Assembly: GCA_004195315.1 (NCBI GenBank)
Contig: SDWL01000119.1
Span: 1 to 6,403, forward strand
DNA: 6,403 bases
DNA from: Lutibacter sp.
GTDB lineage: Bacteria > Bacteroidota > Bacteroidia > Flavobacteriales > Flavobacteriaceae
Reading direction: 5' to 3'
Shown here: positions 5,845-6,403 of the stretch, piece after piece
Position numbering within the stretch: position 1 is the stretch's first letter
Layout of the letters: each line of letters starts with the position of its first letter
Program-made: the position numbers and the translations under genes
Notes under the pieces: model-generated
The model's database searches: none
What the model saw: the letters and a program-made list of their open reading frames with translations, nothing else
Told to the model about the DNA's origin: nothing

Positions 5845-6403
5845 CTAATTCTCAAAATTAGTGGACTTAAAAGATTTTAATTCTCCGTTTTCTTCAGCGT
5901 AAATTAAAAAGGCTTTTAACTCATTATGTTTATTTAAAAATTCTATGCTTTTTTCTAAACCCATAACCATAAAAGCAGTTGCATAACCATCAACATCAGC
6001 ACAATCTGATTTTGCAATAACAGAAGCACTCAATAAATTACTTGCCGTTGCATAACCCGTTTTTGTATTTATGGTATGCACATATTTAACTCCTTCTTCT
6101 GTAGTTCTATATTTTCTGTAATTTCCTGATGTTGCCATAGATTCGTTTTGCAATTGAATAGTTCTTGCAAAAGAACGAGTACCATCTTCATTAGGATTTT
6201 CAATAGCAATTCTCCAAAATTTTCCATGTTCATTTACACCTCTTGCTCTAATTTCTCCACCAATTTCAACCATATAATTTTCAATATTATTTTGTTCAAA
6301 AAGCCTTCCAACAACATCTACTAAATAGCCTTTTGCAATGGCATTAAAATCAAAATAAATTTCTGGATACAATTTTGTAATTTTATTATTATTTATAGAT
6401 ACC
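5845..6403 (-). CDS. apbE: ApbE-family FAD:protein FMN transferase (5' truncated by window end)
   Basis: The C-terminal roughly 185 residues of a flavin transferase that attaches FMN covalently to Ser/Thr residues of exported or membrane proteins such as Nqr or Rnf subunits, acting in the periplasm as a lipoprotein or secreted enzyme. Numbering from the window edge, the fragment shows YFDFNAIAKGYLVD (about 16-29), VEIGGEIRARG (45-55), ATSGNYRKY (90-98), His109 in HTINTKTG, and CADVDGYATAFMVMG, where Asp138 and Thr142 are the expected Mg-binding pair. The family is about 330 aa, so the N-terminal half with its signal peptide lies beyond 6403. The frame is open to the edge; a TTG at 6372 is an internal Leu, not the start. 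In flavobacteria apbE often sits near the nqr genes, so nqr genes may lie to the right, which is inference. It meets the methyltransferase tail to tail with one base between stops. Confidence 0.93.
   Translation of the reverse strand, partial: VSINNNKITKLYPEIYFDFNAIAKGYLVDVVGRLFEQNNIENYMVEIGGEIRARGVNEHGKFWRIAIENPNEDGTRSFARTIQLQNESMATSGNYRKYRTTEEGVKYVHTINTKTGYATASNLLSASVIAKSDCADVDGYATAFMVMGLEKSIEFLNKHNELKAFLIYAEENGELKSFKSTNFEN

Noticed and set aside
5845..5861. Hairpin CTAATT/AATTAG as a terminator between the methyltransferase and apbE
   Set aside because: A 6-bp stem with a single GC pair and no following T-tract is too weak, and it lies inside apbE coding sequence.
6370..6403. TTG at 6372 as the start of apbE, making a complete 175-aa protein
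   Set aside because: The frame stays open to the window edge, and the AIAKG motif that follows is mid-protein in ApbE. The gene is truncated, and that codon is an internal Leu.
1..6403. tRNA, rRNA, riboswitch, CRISPR array, insertion sequence or phage genes
   Set aside because: I saw no tRNA-like cloverleaf, spaced repeats, transposase or phage protein on either strand. Nearly all the length is occupied by recognised coding sequence.

Overview
This AT-rich window looks like chromosomal DNA from a member of the Bacteroidota, most likely a marine-type Flavobacteriaceae species. The evidence is the low GC content, the lack of Shine-Dalgarno sequences before start codons, several TAnnTTTG promoter cores of the Bacteroidota housekeeping sigma factor, and the family-level look of the proteins. 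The placement below phylum is inference. The first 19 bases are an exact Tn5/Nextera mosaic-end sequence, so the left edge is a read or contig end carrying library adapter and not native DNA.

Layout from left to right: adapter (1-19); the C-terminal 51 codons of an unrecognised + strand protein (20-175); an intergenic stretch with a putative promoter; gpmI, the cofactor-independent phosphoglycerate mutase of glycolysis and gluconeogenesis (333-1850); a small thioredoxin-fold, probably lipid-anchored protein with a single-cysteine CGDS active site (1883-2410); a strong 16-bp-stem bidirectional terminator (2432-2467); and, convergent on the minus strand, an acetyl-CoA hydrolase/transferase family enzyme close to 4-hydroxybutyrate CoA-transferase (2491-3759). 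A 160-bp divergent intergenic region follows. It carries a textbook Bacteroidota promoter that drives a probable + strand operon of map (methionine aminopeptidase, 3923-4726), a small cupin with a KdgF-like residue set (4746-5075) and a SAM-dependent methyltransferase with a TTG start (5079-5843). The window closes with the C-terminal half of an ApbE-type FAD:protein FMN transferase on the minus strand, which runs off the right edge.

Most of the window is core metabolism and housekeeping: glycolysis, N-terminal Met removal, acyl-CoA exchange and flavinylation of exported or membrane proteins. No mobile element, CRISPR array, tRNA or rRNA is visible. The most unusual part is the map-cupin-methyltransferase operon. 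The cupin and the methyltransferase lie in the same reading frame, separated only by one TAA and one sense codon, and the cupin carries the D-x-F-x-x-x-R tail and H/H/Q/H metal set that I associate with the uronate-acting enzyme KdgF, although no polysaccharide-degradation genes are in view. I see no clear evidence of a wholly new system. The items worth following up are this junction, the cupin's function, and a few small regulatory-looking sequences.
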